Part shown: piece by piece, positions 1-7,185 of the stretch
Position numbering within the stretch: position 1 is the first letter of the stretch
Layout of the letters: every line of letters begins with the position of its first letter
Origin: Ectocarpus siliculosus
Lineage: Eukaryota; Sar; Phaeophyceae; Ectocarpales; Ectocarpaceae
Assembly (NCBI GenBank): GCA_000310025.1
Contig: FN649741.1
Span: 4,216,217 to 4,227,692 of the forward strand
Direction of reading: 5' to 3'
Length of the DNA: 11,476 nt
Made by a program: the position numbers and the translations under genes
Notes under the pieces: generated by a model
The model's database searches: none
Told to the model about the DNA's origin: nothing
What the model saw: only the letters and a program-made list of their open reading frames with translations

Positions 1-607
1 GCTCTGCAACTCCGATCTCGCGGCCGGTGGCGGCGTCGGCGGCGGCGGCGACGGGAGGGCTGCCCGTTGGGCTGATGGCGTAGCCCGCCGCCGGGGGGTA
101 AGGGGGTGGTGAATGTTCGTTGCGGGGTGGTTGCAGCTGGTGGTGTTGGTTAGCCTGGTGGTGCTGGGCCGAGCTGGGGTAGGGGGCGGCACGTGGCGAC
201 GAATCAACCACCGTTGAGGGGATAGCAGCAGAGGTCCAGACGGGGCCGCCGCCGCCGCTGCCGCCGCCGCCGCCGTCGCCGGATGCACCCGGCTCCACGG
301 AAGCGGTAGCAGGTGTGCGGTTGCTTGGGATCGAGGAGCTCCGGCCCAGGTCTCTCAGCTGCAGGAGGATGTAGGCCGAAGATGTCCGGGACGTACCATC
401 CTCGTGGCTTCCGTTCTTGCCGCCGTCAAGCTTGGCATCATCTACCCCGACCGCCGGCGGCATCGGCGACGGTGATGACGTACTGGGTCCGGGACCCTGT
501 TCGGTGGAAGTGGCCCTCGCTGTTTCCGCCGCTGCTGCAGCCGGGAGTCCGTTACCCTGGGTCCGTCCGTCGGTAGTCCTGCTATTGCTCCAAGGGGCGT
601 CGCCCAT
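1..607 (-). CDS. partial disordered Ala/Gly/Pro/His/Gln-rich protein (exon, runs off left edge)
   Basis: On the minus strand one frame is open from a TGA near 817 down to base 1 with no stop, about 270 codons, in sequence visibly richer in G+C than the flank. The first in-frame ATG is at 607-605 (MGDAPWSNSRTT...), giving 202 residues before the window edge; the start is uncertain because the frame stays open upstream and a splice acceptor lies near 792. From that Met, residues 23-27 are poly-Ala, 38-51 are Pro/Ser-rich, 79-87 form the only hydrophobic patch (YILLQLRDL), 110-122 are almost pure Gly, 148-159 are His/Gln-rich (QHHQANQHHQLQ), and 160-190 are Pro/Ala-rich. No folded domain, signal peptide or membrane span is visible. 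Such composition is common in regulatory or nucleic-acid-associated proteins of brown algae, but the function is unknown. The overlapping plus-strand frame at 417-791 is less convincing as protein. Confidence 0.5.
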   Translation of the reverse strand, partial: MGDAPWSNSRTTDGRTQGNGLPAAAAAETARATSTEQGPGPSTSSPSPMPPAVGVDDAKLDGGKNGSHEDGTSRTSSAYILLQLRDLGRSSSIPSNRTPATASVEPGASGDGGGGGSGGGGPVWTSAAIPSTVVDSSPRAAPYPSSAQHHQANQHHQLQPPRNEHSPPPYPPAAGYAISPTGSPPVAAAADAATGREIGVAE

Positions 608-791
608 AAGCGGGTTTGTCTGTCGCTCACGGCTTGTTGCCGTACCGTTTCGCACACGCAAAAAAATCTGGGTCGTTTGCAGCCGCGGGAGAAGTGCGGC
701 AGGGATGGGAAAAAACAGGACCGCTACACGAGTTAGGGGAGGTGGAGCACGAACCAACGTTGAACGAACTCGAGAAACTATGCTGCTGTAG

Positions 792-812
792 CTAAAAAAA
801 GCAAGAAAAAAT
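792..812 (-). other. candidate 3' splice site (polypyrimidine tract + AG) for the left-edge exon
   Basis: Read on the minus strand, a T-rich tract with few purines ends in AG at 793-792, immediately followed by open coding frame; a CTGAT branch-point-like sequence lies just upstream near 820. If used, the exon would start at 791 in phase 2. A competing acceptor (CCCAG, just upstream of the ATTTTTTT stretch around 660-670) would start the exon in phase 0 and is also preceded by pyrimidine-rich sequence and a CTAAC element. I cannot choose between them, or exclude that the ATG at 607 is the true start with this stretch as 5' leader. Confidence 0.3.
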
Positions 813-2260
813 ATGTATCAGCTGCCCCGAGTAAAGAAGGGCAGCTGTCGAGCGCGAGAAGACGCGCTTGACCTAACGTGGAGACACATACTGCTGTAGC
901 ACAGCGCCAGTGAAACGCGTGCTCAGGTCCCGAGGTGCTCTCTGGCTCCGTAAAAAAATATTCCAACGCACCAAGTGGTAAATGCAGTGCTCTGTAGCCC
1001 CGCCCCCTGGTCCCTTGCCAAATGAAAAAAAAAAAAACATGCGTGACAGCAGTACGTACGCGAGAAACGTCAGAGGAGTATCCATCTACCCGGGTCACCA
1101 CTCCGTGGGGTGCGACGTTGTGATTGGCCATTAAGAGCGCCTGGGGGGGGCACTGCATTGATGAAGTAAATTTCTCGGCAGCTCGTTTCTCATTATTTTC
1201 TCCGCGGGGTACCCCAACAGCGACTACTGCTGTGGTAGGTTTTTAGTGCAGGCTTCCTCGCTAGCACCTGTTCTTACACAAAGCTCGTACATACCTTGTT
1301 GTCATCCAAAAACCCAAAAAACAACTAAATAACAAACAAGCACCAGAATATTGTGTCTGCTATTTTTTTAAGCGTGAATTTCTAAGGTACAGGTTCAACT
1401 ATTATTATGTTTCTGAAAAGTCTTCATAGTACATTGTTGATGAACAACGTCGTTCGCGACGCATATATGCATACCAGGCAAGTTATGCGTACAACTGCAT
1501 ATTCGGTATCCGACGGCGCCGACTTGAAAGAAAACAACAGCACTTCAGACTTCAGACACCTCCACTTGTCGCGGAGGCATGTGAGTTACCCAAGGATTCT
1601 CCGCGGTCAACGCCGTCACTAGATGATTGCTGTCCCACCAACCTTCATTCTCGAATTTATGTACCATACACAATATGCTGCACGCAAAAAAGAGAGAACC
1701 AGAAGTACACAGCAGCAGTGCATGTGTACACGGTGATATTGTAGGAAAACACGGGCGGTGACTATAGCTTGCAGCTTGCCGCTTGCAGCCCTTCTCTGCT
1801 TCCCATTGCTTACCAGGTATGCCGCAGATATTCTACTCATGATCAAACTCTGAGGCCGCTGCTGCACTGGGCGCGCAATACAAATAATCCGCCGCAAACT
1901 CTGCGTACAAGCAAGTAACGGCACTACAATCGTACCGTCGAACTACCCCATTAATGTGTCTACGTATGCGACAGACAGACATTGTTGACATGTACGATGT
2001 AGTACTCCGGAGTATCTACCGTCCGTGTGTTGCACAAGATGTTTCCGCCACTCCCCAATGATATTGCCTTGGAACGCACTTGTGTTTACAGTAGTGAGCA
2101 TACGGCCGGCAGCGCGGACCCCCGTGTGTCTCTTTCGTACGTACTGCATGTGCTCGCATGCACATGCATATGGACAGCAGTGATACATTCAAAAACACAC
2201 GGACGGCCACTTTTTTCCGCCCCGACTTGAATTTTTAAATGTTTAAAAAAAATCTGCTGC
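813..2260. other. gene-free stretch, no supported feature
   Basis: About 1.45 kb with no frame that reads like protein on either strand. It contains A-runs (for example around 1025-1038), a G8 run (1143-1150), a small heptamer repeat of the form AGCTTGC/CGCTTGC around 1766-1790, and several copies of a TACTGCTGT-like motif on either strand (889, 1225; reverse complement at 1046). The left part would be the upstream side of the minus-strand gene at the left edge, so promoter or 5' exons of that gene may lie here, but no core promoter element is recognisable. Confidence 0.4.
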
Positions 2261-2266
2261 TGTGTT

Positions 2267-2306
2267 GAGAGAGAGAGAGAGAGTTGAGGGAGAGAGAGAC
2301 AGAGGT
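2267..2306. repeat. GA-rich microsatellite
   Basis: A pure (GA)8-type run at 2267-2283 is followed by a slightly interrupted GA-rich continuation to about 2306. Similar but shorter GA tracts recur near 2831-2844 and 5199-5233, and the complementary CT form at 8875-8941. Confidence 0.8.
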
Positions 2307-3567
2307 CGTGTTTTGTAGGCGAGGTGAAACGGGCCAACTCAACATCAAATGTCTTGAGAGGAGAAGGAAAAGGGGCCAACTCAAGCTGCCCGACGACCGA
2401 TCCCAGAGCAGTGGGAAGGATTGCTTTCACGGGAACTGCATGGTGCATGGCCGCACACACGACGAAGGCTCTCCTGCGCTCTGCTGGCGAATGCACACAC
2501 CTCTATTCTACAACTAGTCTCGCGCGTGATGGTTTGATTTTTTGTTTGCGAAAAAACAACACACCATCCACACTTGAAAACAGAGCCAGCATTGAACGAC
2601 ACGAAGTCAGTCGTTCACAAAAAAAAGGGGGGCAACGCGCACGGCACGTGCGCGGTTAGCACGAAAGACCGGTGTAGTAGCGCACAGACGGAAGTTACGC
2701 ACTTGTCTTTGATTGGGGAGCCCCGGCAAAAGCTTTGTGCGTGCTCTCATTCCCAATTACCCCCTCTCATTTTGAACACCTCCTGCTGTATGCGTGGGGT
2801 GTTGTGGCCGTTTTTCAAGCGTCGGTCGACGGAGAGAGAGAGAGCGGTTCAGAACCGTGATGGAGTAGCAGCAACAACGCACCACGAGCTTTCGCCGGGC
2901 AGAGCCCACAAGGGCGTACGCGATGGACCTTCCTCACCTCTACCTCTCCTCTCACCTGGGATTTCGCCCGCCGCGGAAACGAACGCGTGTCCTGACCTCG
3001 TGGGCCCGTCGCTCCGGCACCCAAGAAGATTTGAAAACTCAAAACTTGGGAAAGAAGACAAACTTTGAAAAAACACAAACACGAAGTTGTTTCCGGTGTT
3101 TGCTGCACACCTCTCAGCCGAAAACAAGCGCTTTCGGGGTATCTCCCGCCGGCAAAAGGCCAGGTAGATCAGTCGCGATCGCACGCTTGCACCCCTTTGA
3201 CCTTCCGTCTCTGGTGGAATCGCTTCTGTTTCTGTGCGTGCGGTGTCGGCCCCACAGGAGAGAGATGATGCAGAAAATTTTGACGGTGGTGGCCCCGTCG
3301 TTTATTTGATGGGGTATGCATTGAGCATTCTGCGATCCTCCCGGTTCTGGCCGCCATCATATAGGAGGATGCCTTCTGGACAGAGGGGCGTCGAAAGGAG
3401 AGAGGGTATCACTGCGCGCGCGTCCTGCGGAAGAGGAGAGTGCGTGAGCCCCTCAGGACAGCCCACGCTCCGGTGTACCCTTGCTCTTCAACCTGGGAAT
3501 CAACGCGCTGGTTTGTACATTCCTTGGTAAGCGTGAGCGGGAGAGAATTTTGATCCGAACAATCACC
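2307..3567. other. upstream region of the 3568 gene; no supported coding feature
   Basis: This 1.26 kb holds several overlapping chance frames but none with protein-like composition. It is the expected location of promoter and 5' leader of the membrane-protein gene at 3568. No clear TATA box stands at a useful distance. Upstream ATGs exist: one at 3265 opens a 14-codon frame ending at 3309, and one at 3309 opens a 73-codon frame ending at 3530, so if the transcript starts before them they would be upstream ORFs. A small inverted repeat (TGAACGAC at 2593-2600 with GTCGTTCA at 2610-2617) is also present. Confidence 0.35.
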
Positions 3568-4170
3568 ATGGTGTTCCCCTTGTCCGCAAAAGGGCGAGGG
3601 TCTCCGCACCGGCGGCAACAGAACGGCAACGGGGGCGGCGTCATCCCTCGAGAAAAGGTGTCGCGGTTTGTCTTTTTGTCCGTGCTTCTCGTTGTGTACT
3701 CGGCTTTCACGCTGGGGTTGATCCTCTGGAACAGCAAGAGTAGCAGCAGCAACGCTCCCGAACCTTTACCCATCGATCAAAGCGGCGGCGGGGGATCAAT
3801 CCATCTCGGATCGGAGGCATTAGCAGGAGGAGACAAGGTGGCTTCGTCATTGCCAATAAGAGAAGGAAGAAGAGCGGCAGGAGCGGGCGAAGCACAAGCG
3901 GGGTTTGGCGACGAGGGAAAGTCAACGGGGAGACACTCGCCTGCTGGGTCGGCAGGAAGCAACAAGTTGGTCGGGGCACCGGGTGGGGAGGGCATCATGG
4001 ATGATCAGAGGCACGGCGGTGGTGGTTTCGGTGCGAGTGGCGTGATAGCACCAAGATCAGGCGAAGCACGCCCAGCCGGTGCACATAAGGTCAGGATGGA
4101 GGATGGGCCAAGCTTTCTGCGACAGGGTGGGCAGGTGAGAGGAATAGGAACAGGAACAAAAGGCCCGTAA
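3568..4170 (+). CDS. putative type II single-pass membrane protein (or its first exon)
   Basis: The ATG at 3568 sits in a perfect ACCATGG context and begins a 200-residue frame ending in TAA at 4168. The frame is open further upstream but without an ATG. Residues 1-33 are polar and basic (K8, R10, R15, R16, R28, K30, R33), residues 34-54 form one hydrophobic span (FVFLSVLLVVYSAFTLGLIL followed by W), and residues 55-200 are Gly/Ser/Ala/Glu-rich with no hydrophobic core or Cys. By the positive-inside rule this gives a cytosolic N-terminus and a luminal C-terminus, the layout of Golgi type II enzymes such as glycosyltransferases and sulfotransferases, whose N-terminal exon encodes tail, anchor and stem. 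No catalytic domain is visible. A strong donor at 4135 (CAG|GTGAGA, phase 0 after Q189) suggests the frame may really be exon 1 (3568-4134), the last 11 codons being intron read-through. Family unknown; a short stand-alone protein or gene remnant is also possible. Confidence 0.6.
   Translation: MVFPLSAKGRGSPHRRQQNGNGGGVIPREKVSRFVFLSVLLVVYSAFTLGLILWNSKSSSSNAPEPLPIDQSGGGGSIHLGSEALAGGDKVASSLPIREGRRAAGAGEAQAGFGDEGKSTGRHSPAGSAGSNKLVGAPGGEGIMDDQRHGGGGFGASGVIAPRSGEARPAGAHKVRMEDGPSFLRQGGQVRGIGTGTKGP
4133..4140 (+). other. candidate 5' splice site at the end of the membrane-protein exon
   Basis: The sequence CAG|GTGAGA is close to the eukaryotic donor consensus and falls in phase 0, 36 bases before the in-frame TAA. 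The nearest acceptor-like sequence, TTTTCAG at 4334-4340, would read TGA immediately, so it would merely swap one stop for another; moreover it lies inside the inserted repeat described at 4254-4346. No convincing downstream coding exon was found. Confidence 0.4.
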
Positions 4171-4229
4171 TGAGAGTCCAAACCCCCAGAATGTCAACGC
4201 GAACGAATGGCGGAACAAATCACTACAAC

Positions 4230-4248
4230 AGAGTTATTTAAAACTCGA
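4230..4248 (+). repeat. left arm of a 19-bp perfect inverted repeat
   Basis: AGAGTTATTTAAAACTCGA here is the exact reverse complement of 6484-6502. The resemblance may extend weakly inward once the inserted element at 4254-4346 is removed (a CATG...TGGA block on both sides, about 10 of 15). The arms bracket 2.27 kb with no recognisable transposase. It may be the terminal repeat of a non-autonomous DNA element, or two inverted dispersed repeats. Confidence 0.5.
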
Positions 4249-4253
4249 TTCAT
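4241..4253 (+). repeat. left target-site duplication of element copy 1
   Basis: AAACTCGATTCAT is repeated exactly at 4347-4359, directly on the other side of the repeat unit 4254-4346. A perfect 13-base direct repeat placed exactly at the limits of a dispersed repeat is the normal scar of insertion with target duplication. Confidence 0.75.
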
Positions 4254-4346
4254 TAAGGAATAATAAAAACACACACAGAAAGACTACCCATTCGAGATAT
4301 GCCCACAGTAGTCGAACGGGATGTGGTGGAGTCTTTTCAGTGAGTG
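4254..4346 (-). mobile_element. short SINE-like inserted element, copy 1 (93 bp)
   Basis: This unit shares about 64 of 69 aligned bases (plus one 3-base gap) with 7186-7270 and about 53 of 60 with the inverted copy at 7589-7665. The best conserved parts are the CCCATTCGAGATAT and TCGAACGGGATGTG blocks. It is flanked by a perfect 13-bp direct repeat (4241-4253 and 4347-4359). One end is A-rich on the plus strand (AATAATAAAAAC around 4259-4270), i.e. T-rich if the element is read on the minus strand, which is why I give minus. Read that way, GTTCGACTA (4317-4309) resembles the Pol III B box and a TTTTT run lies at the 3' end. Too short to encode anything; it would depend on a partner's enzymes. 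The AATAAA at 4262-4267 lies 92 bases after the stop of the upstream gene. Confidence 0.65.
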
Positions 4347-4359
4347 AAACTCGATTCAT
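4347..4359 (+). repeat. right target-site duplication of element copy 1
   Basis: This is an exact copy of 4241-4253 (AAACTCGATTCAT). A related sequence without insertion is found at 5338-5351, which may represent an unfilled copy of the same target repeat. Confidence 0.75.
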
Positions 4360-4421
4360 GGACCGGCTGGACTTTTTTGGGCCTTTCGCTGCTTTGTACA
4401 TTTTTGGTGAAAAACTCTCGT

Positions 4422-4435
4422 GATATAAAACTCGA
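4422..4435 (+). repeat. copy of the GATATAAAACTCGA motif
   Basis: The 14-base sequence GATATAAAACTCGA occurs here and again at 5333-5346. It overlaps the AAAACTCGA core also present at 4240, 4347 and, inverted, near 6484-6493, so five related sites lie within 2.3 kb. They are probably remnants of one dispersed repeat family. Confidence 0.45.
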
Positions 4436-4617
4436 GAATAGGACTGTTAGCGTGCGCCAATACATCCTCGGACAGCTGGTGTTGGGCAGGTGGGCTGCCG
4501 GGTGTGGTGCAGCCAAATTTGGTCAAATCACAAACAAGCAGCATGCGAAATTAGAGTGCCTTTTTTCAAGGTGATACGAATATGCACACCCTAACGTAGT
4601 GAACGAATAGCGGACAA

Positions 4618-5280
4618 GGCGCGTTCGTCTCTGCCAAGAGCGCCCCCAACCCACGCTAGCTGATACTCTGTATGTTGGCACTCGGGCACGTTGATGATAG
4701 CAAACCGTTGGTCCTTCTTCTCTTTTTTTCGTGCCAAAGAGAGAACGAGAGAGGGGTTAGAAAAGACACGCAGACAGACAGGCATATTCGCACACCCTGT
4801 GCATCAACGGCAACAACAACCTCCAGCCTCCCCGCCATGCCGACTAGGAAGGGCCGCCCTCCCCCCCCAAAAAAATAACGGGGCAGCCTATAAGCTACGC
4901 GGCGAGCCTTGTGGAACTGTGTCTGTTCGTTAGTTCGTCTGTGCTTGCGTGCGATGGCGGCACCAGAGAAAGCGAGAAAGAAAAAGGAGCACGATGAGAG
5001 AGGAGGACAGAGGGGAAAAGAGAGGGTGCAGCAGCATGCAGCAACCTCACGTACGCGTTGATACGCATGCAGCACAAAAAAATCGTTCGGGCAGTGCCCG
5101 AAAGCTTGGTTGGGGGCTGGCGGTGGTGGCGGCGTTGTTATGACTGTGTGCTGTGTCTTCGCTGTTGTGACGGCGGCGATGTTTGCTGCAATAGCGAGGA
5201 GAGAGGAGAGGGAGAGAGGGAGATAGAGAGAGCAGTCTGTTCGTCTCGGAACACAAATATATACTTGGAGCTGTGGAGCC
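4618..5280. other. gene-free stretch with long but uncoding-looking frames
   Basis: A 214-codon minus-strand frame covers 4656-5300, but its translation is a patchwork of Ser/Leu/Cys-rich runs created by CT/GA-rich DNA, without a recognisable domain, and other frames are also open. A GA-rich tract lies at about 5199-5233. I see no supported gene, RNA or mobile element here. Confidence 0.4.
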
Positions 5281-5332
5281 CCAAACATATTTTTGCTCAC
5301 GATTCATGCATTTTTGCCCAAAAGTCCCCTCC

Positions 5333-5351
5333 GATATAAAACTCGATTCAT
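5333..5351 (+). repeat. unfilled copy of the AAAACTCGATTCAT target repeat
   Basis: GATATAAAACTCGATTCAT here combines the motif at 4422 with the 13-base sequence duplicated around element copy 1. Because no element follows, it resembles an empty target site within the same dispersed repeat family. Just downstream, a perfect 12-base palindrome CCATACGTATGG lies at about 5373-5384. Confidence 0.4.
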
Positions 5352-5480
5352 CCACTTTTCGGCACAGCACCCATACGTATGGCAAAAATTATGTTGTACC
5401 GGAAGAATACAAAAAAAAAATCTATGTTTTAGAGGGGCATGCCGGGTAGATACCAGTCCTCCCACCAATCACATGTCGAC

Positions 5481-5502
5481 TATGTAGTACGTTATGTAGT
5501 AC
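5481..5502. repeat. two tandem copies of TATGTAGTAC
   Basis: The decamer TATGTAGTAC is at 5481-5490 and again at 5493-5502, separated by two bases. It is a minor tandem duplication with no evident function. Confidence 0.6.
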
Positions 5503-5549
5503 AGAGACAGCTGATTGGGCGATGGCCACGCCGCCGAGCGGGAATCCTC

Positions 5550-5770
5550 CGAAAGACGCAGCACAGCAGCAGCAGCACATGACACACGTAGACAACACGC
5601 GAGACAACCAGCACAGCAGCACACGAGACTGCTGTGGACCAAGGGCAGCCAAAGGCACACATAATAGGAGGTAGGGTTCGACTGTTAGAGCCGGTTGGCT
5701 GCTGTGTCGGCAGCACCGCAATAAGCGAAGGAGGCGACACAGGCCAAATCTGCTGCTGCTGCTGCTGCTG
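5550..5770. repeat. CAG/CTG-rich region ending in (CTG)7
   Basis: The stretch is full of CAGCAC, CAGCAG and ACACGAGAC units and ends in seven uninterrupted CTG triplets at 5750-5770. A 175-codon minus-strand frame across it (5949-5422) gives poly-Cys and poly-Ser runs and is best explained by the triplet repeats rather than by a gene. Confidence 0.6.
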
Positions 5771-5818
5771 CAGGCCGATCTTTTGAGCTTGCTACACAGC
5801 AGTGGTGCATCCCTCACC

Positions 5819-5931
5819 CAATGAGACGTACAAACTGCTGCAGGCCAAGGCGGCCCAAGGAACACATCATACATACGATGCATCGAGAGCGATTTGTGAA
5901 GCCCGTTGCCTGCTGCTAGAGCGTATAAGCG
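5819..5931 (+). repeat. dispersed duplication, copy A (about 110 bp)
   Basis: This segment matches 6032-6134 in the same orientation 213 bases away. Shared landmarks in order are CAATGAGAYGTACA, GCTGCAGGCCAAGGCG, CATCGRGAGCGATTT and AGCCCGTTGCC followed by CTGCT. The alignment needs gaps that are not multiples of three, so it is not a duplicated protein repeat. A plus-strand frame spans 5802-6131 across both copies, but its reading phase is not kept between them. Confidence 0.6.
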
Positions 5932-6031
5932 AGTGCAGCAAGTGCACACAAGTGAATCAATCTGCGGCTATCTTCGCCGGGCGGATCTATCTTCTCTCCA
6001 TCCACAACAGACCCGCGCAAAAACAGAGAGA

Positions 6032-6134
6032 CAATGAGATGTACACACGCTGCAGGCCAAGGCGACTTCACACACACATAGAGGGCATCGGGAGCGATTT
6101 TAAGAGCCCGTTGCCGCTGCTACGAGCCTAAGTG
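6032..6134 (+). repeat. dispersed duplication, copy B
   Basis: This is the second, slightly shorter copy of 5819-5931, with the same landmarks in the same order. The pair lies between inverted triplet tracts, (CTG)7 at 5750-5770 and (CAG)8 at 6157-6180. Confidence 0.6.
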
Positions 6135-6156
6135 GGGCACATCATCCACACAGCGA

Positions 6157-6180
6157 CAGCAGCAGCAGCAGCAGCAGCAG
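6157..6180. repeat. (CAG)8 microsatellite
   Basis: Eight uninterrupted CAG triplets are present, in the opposite sense to the (CTG)7 tract at 5750-5770. A minus-strand frame (6340-6128) would read it as poly-Ala, but its remaining sequence does not look like a protein. Confidence 0.85.
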
Positions 6181-6381
6181 CTGATGATGATTCTTGAGAG
6201 CTTCGTCCACACCACACAACACTTTCACTCTTCCCCGCGCTGCCAAACAGCAGCAGTCTGCGTACACAGCTGACTGGTGGTGTTGGGTGAGGTGTGAGCG
6301 TGTGCAGTAGCAGTGGTGTGGCCTCTCTGTGAGGCTCCATCCATAGCTATTGCGCCTGCGTCTCTTTCTCCGCCCGTTCTT

Positions 6382-6400
6382 TTTCGCGCTTCGCGCGAAA
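6382..6400. repeat. GC-rich hairpin followed by AT-rich palindrome
   Basis: TTTCGCGC and GCGCGAAA form an 8-bp stem with a 3-base loop. Directly afterwards AATAAT and ATTATT (about 6398-6412) form a second, AT-only inverted repeat with a 3-base loop and then a T-run. The tandem hairpins could mark the end of an inserted element or a transcript end; nothing else supports either. Confidence 0.45.
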
Positions 6401-6483
6401 TAATTTAATTATTTTTTGTTGTACCCCTATGTATGGGATCTGAGCTCACTTTTCGGGCTCTTCCACTGGTTTCATGCATTTTT

Positions 6484-6502
6484 TCGAGTTTTAAATAACT
6501 CT
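6484..6502 (-). repeat. right arm of the 19-bp perfect inverted repeat
   Basis: This is the exact reverse complement of 4230-4248. It is immediately followed by TACTGCTGC and, a few bases later, TACTGCTGT. Confidence 0.5.
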
Positions 6503-7173
6503 ACTGCTGCACGTACTGCTGTTTGGTCTTGGAAGCCATACGCCGCATGCCTGTATCACGACTAGGCTAAGCTTGATGGTACACCGCAGCTGCTGCCAGG
6601 GCGACATCGGAGGAGCGTGAGGTGTTTCTGATTATGTTGCTACCAATACATGAACTGTTGGAGTGTGATCTACATTGCTAACAATTCTGCACCTGGGAAT
6701 TACTGTAGTGCTTCAACCATGTAGAGACTAAGGAATGACCGACGGGGAACTAATACTGCTGTAACTGGTGAACCAACAAGTCCACTGAAGAGCGCTGAAG
6801 GCAAAGACAAGAGACACAAGACAGGTTGCTTGGGTTACTACATGGTTACCGCCTCGTGTACGCTGAGCAATATGTAGCGGTCTTTGCGTGAACTATCTCC
6901 ACAGGTTGTGCTACGAGAAGTCGCATGCTGCACACACAAGTTCTCGATTTTTCTCTCTCGAATCTCGGGTTCCCAACAAGCGAGACTTGCGTCTGCAATG
7001 ATGTGTAAAATCTATACACAAGACATCCAACACCTTTCGGGAGAACAAGCGAGTGGGTTCTGTTCGTGGACTTGTTTTTAGGGAGTAGGTCGTACCAGTT
7101 GAGATACCCGCACCACTTCTCTACATGTGCTGATAATGTCCTTCACTGCTGATGTTCTACGTTCTCCAATGTG
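6503..7173. other. gene-free stretch, no supported feature
   Basis: No protein-like frame, RNA gene or repeat is evident on either strand. Two TACTGCTGT copies (6514 and 6754) are the only recurrent motif. The longest plus-strand frame (6884-7081) shows no family resemblance. Confidence 0.4.
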
Positions 7174-7185
7174 GATGCTATTGAG
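7174..7185 (+). repeat. left target-site duplication of element copy 2
   Basis: GATGCTATTGAG here matches GATGCTATCGAG at 7271-7282 with one mismatch, placed exactly at the two limits of the repeat unit 7186-7270. Confidence 0.65.

Larger units (their letters stand above)
4201..4617. repeat. segment bounded by a 17-bp imperfect direct repeat
   Basis: GAACGAATGGCGGAACAA begins at 4201 and GAACGAATAGCGGACAAG at 4601, nearly the same sequence in the same orientation 400 bp apart. The enclosed segment contains the short inserted element and three of the AAACTCGA motif copies (4241, 4347, 4425). It could be the edge of an old mobile element or a chance short match. Confidence 0.3.

Noticed and set aside
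3481-3567. N-terminal extension of the membrane protein upstream of 3568
   Set aside because: The frame is open, but there is no ATG in the extension, whereas the ATG at 3568 has an ideal Kozak context and gives a sensible tail-anchor-stem layout.
4656-5300. 214-codon minus-strand frame as a gene
   Set aside because: Its translation is a mix of Ser/Leu/Cys/Arg runs derived from CT/GA-rich DNA, no domain is recognisable, and competing frames are open.
5422-5949. 175-codon minus-strand frame as a Cys-rich protein
   Set aside because: The Cys and Ser runs come directly from CAG/CTG triplets read in that frame.
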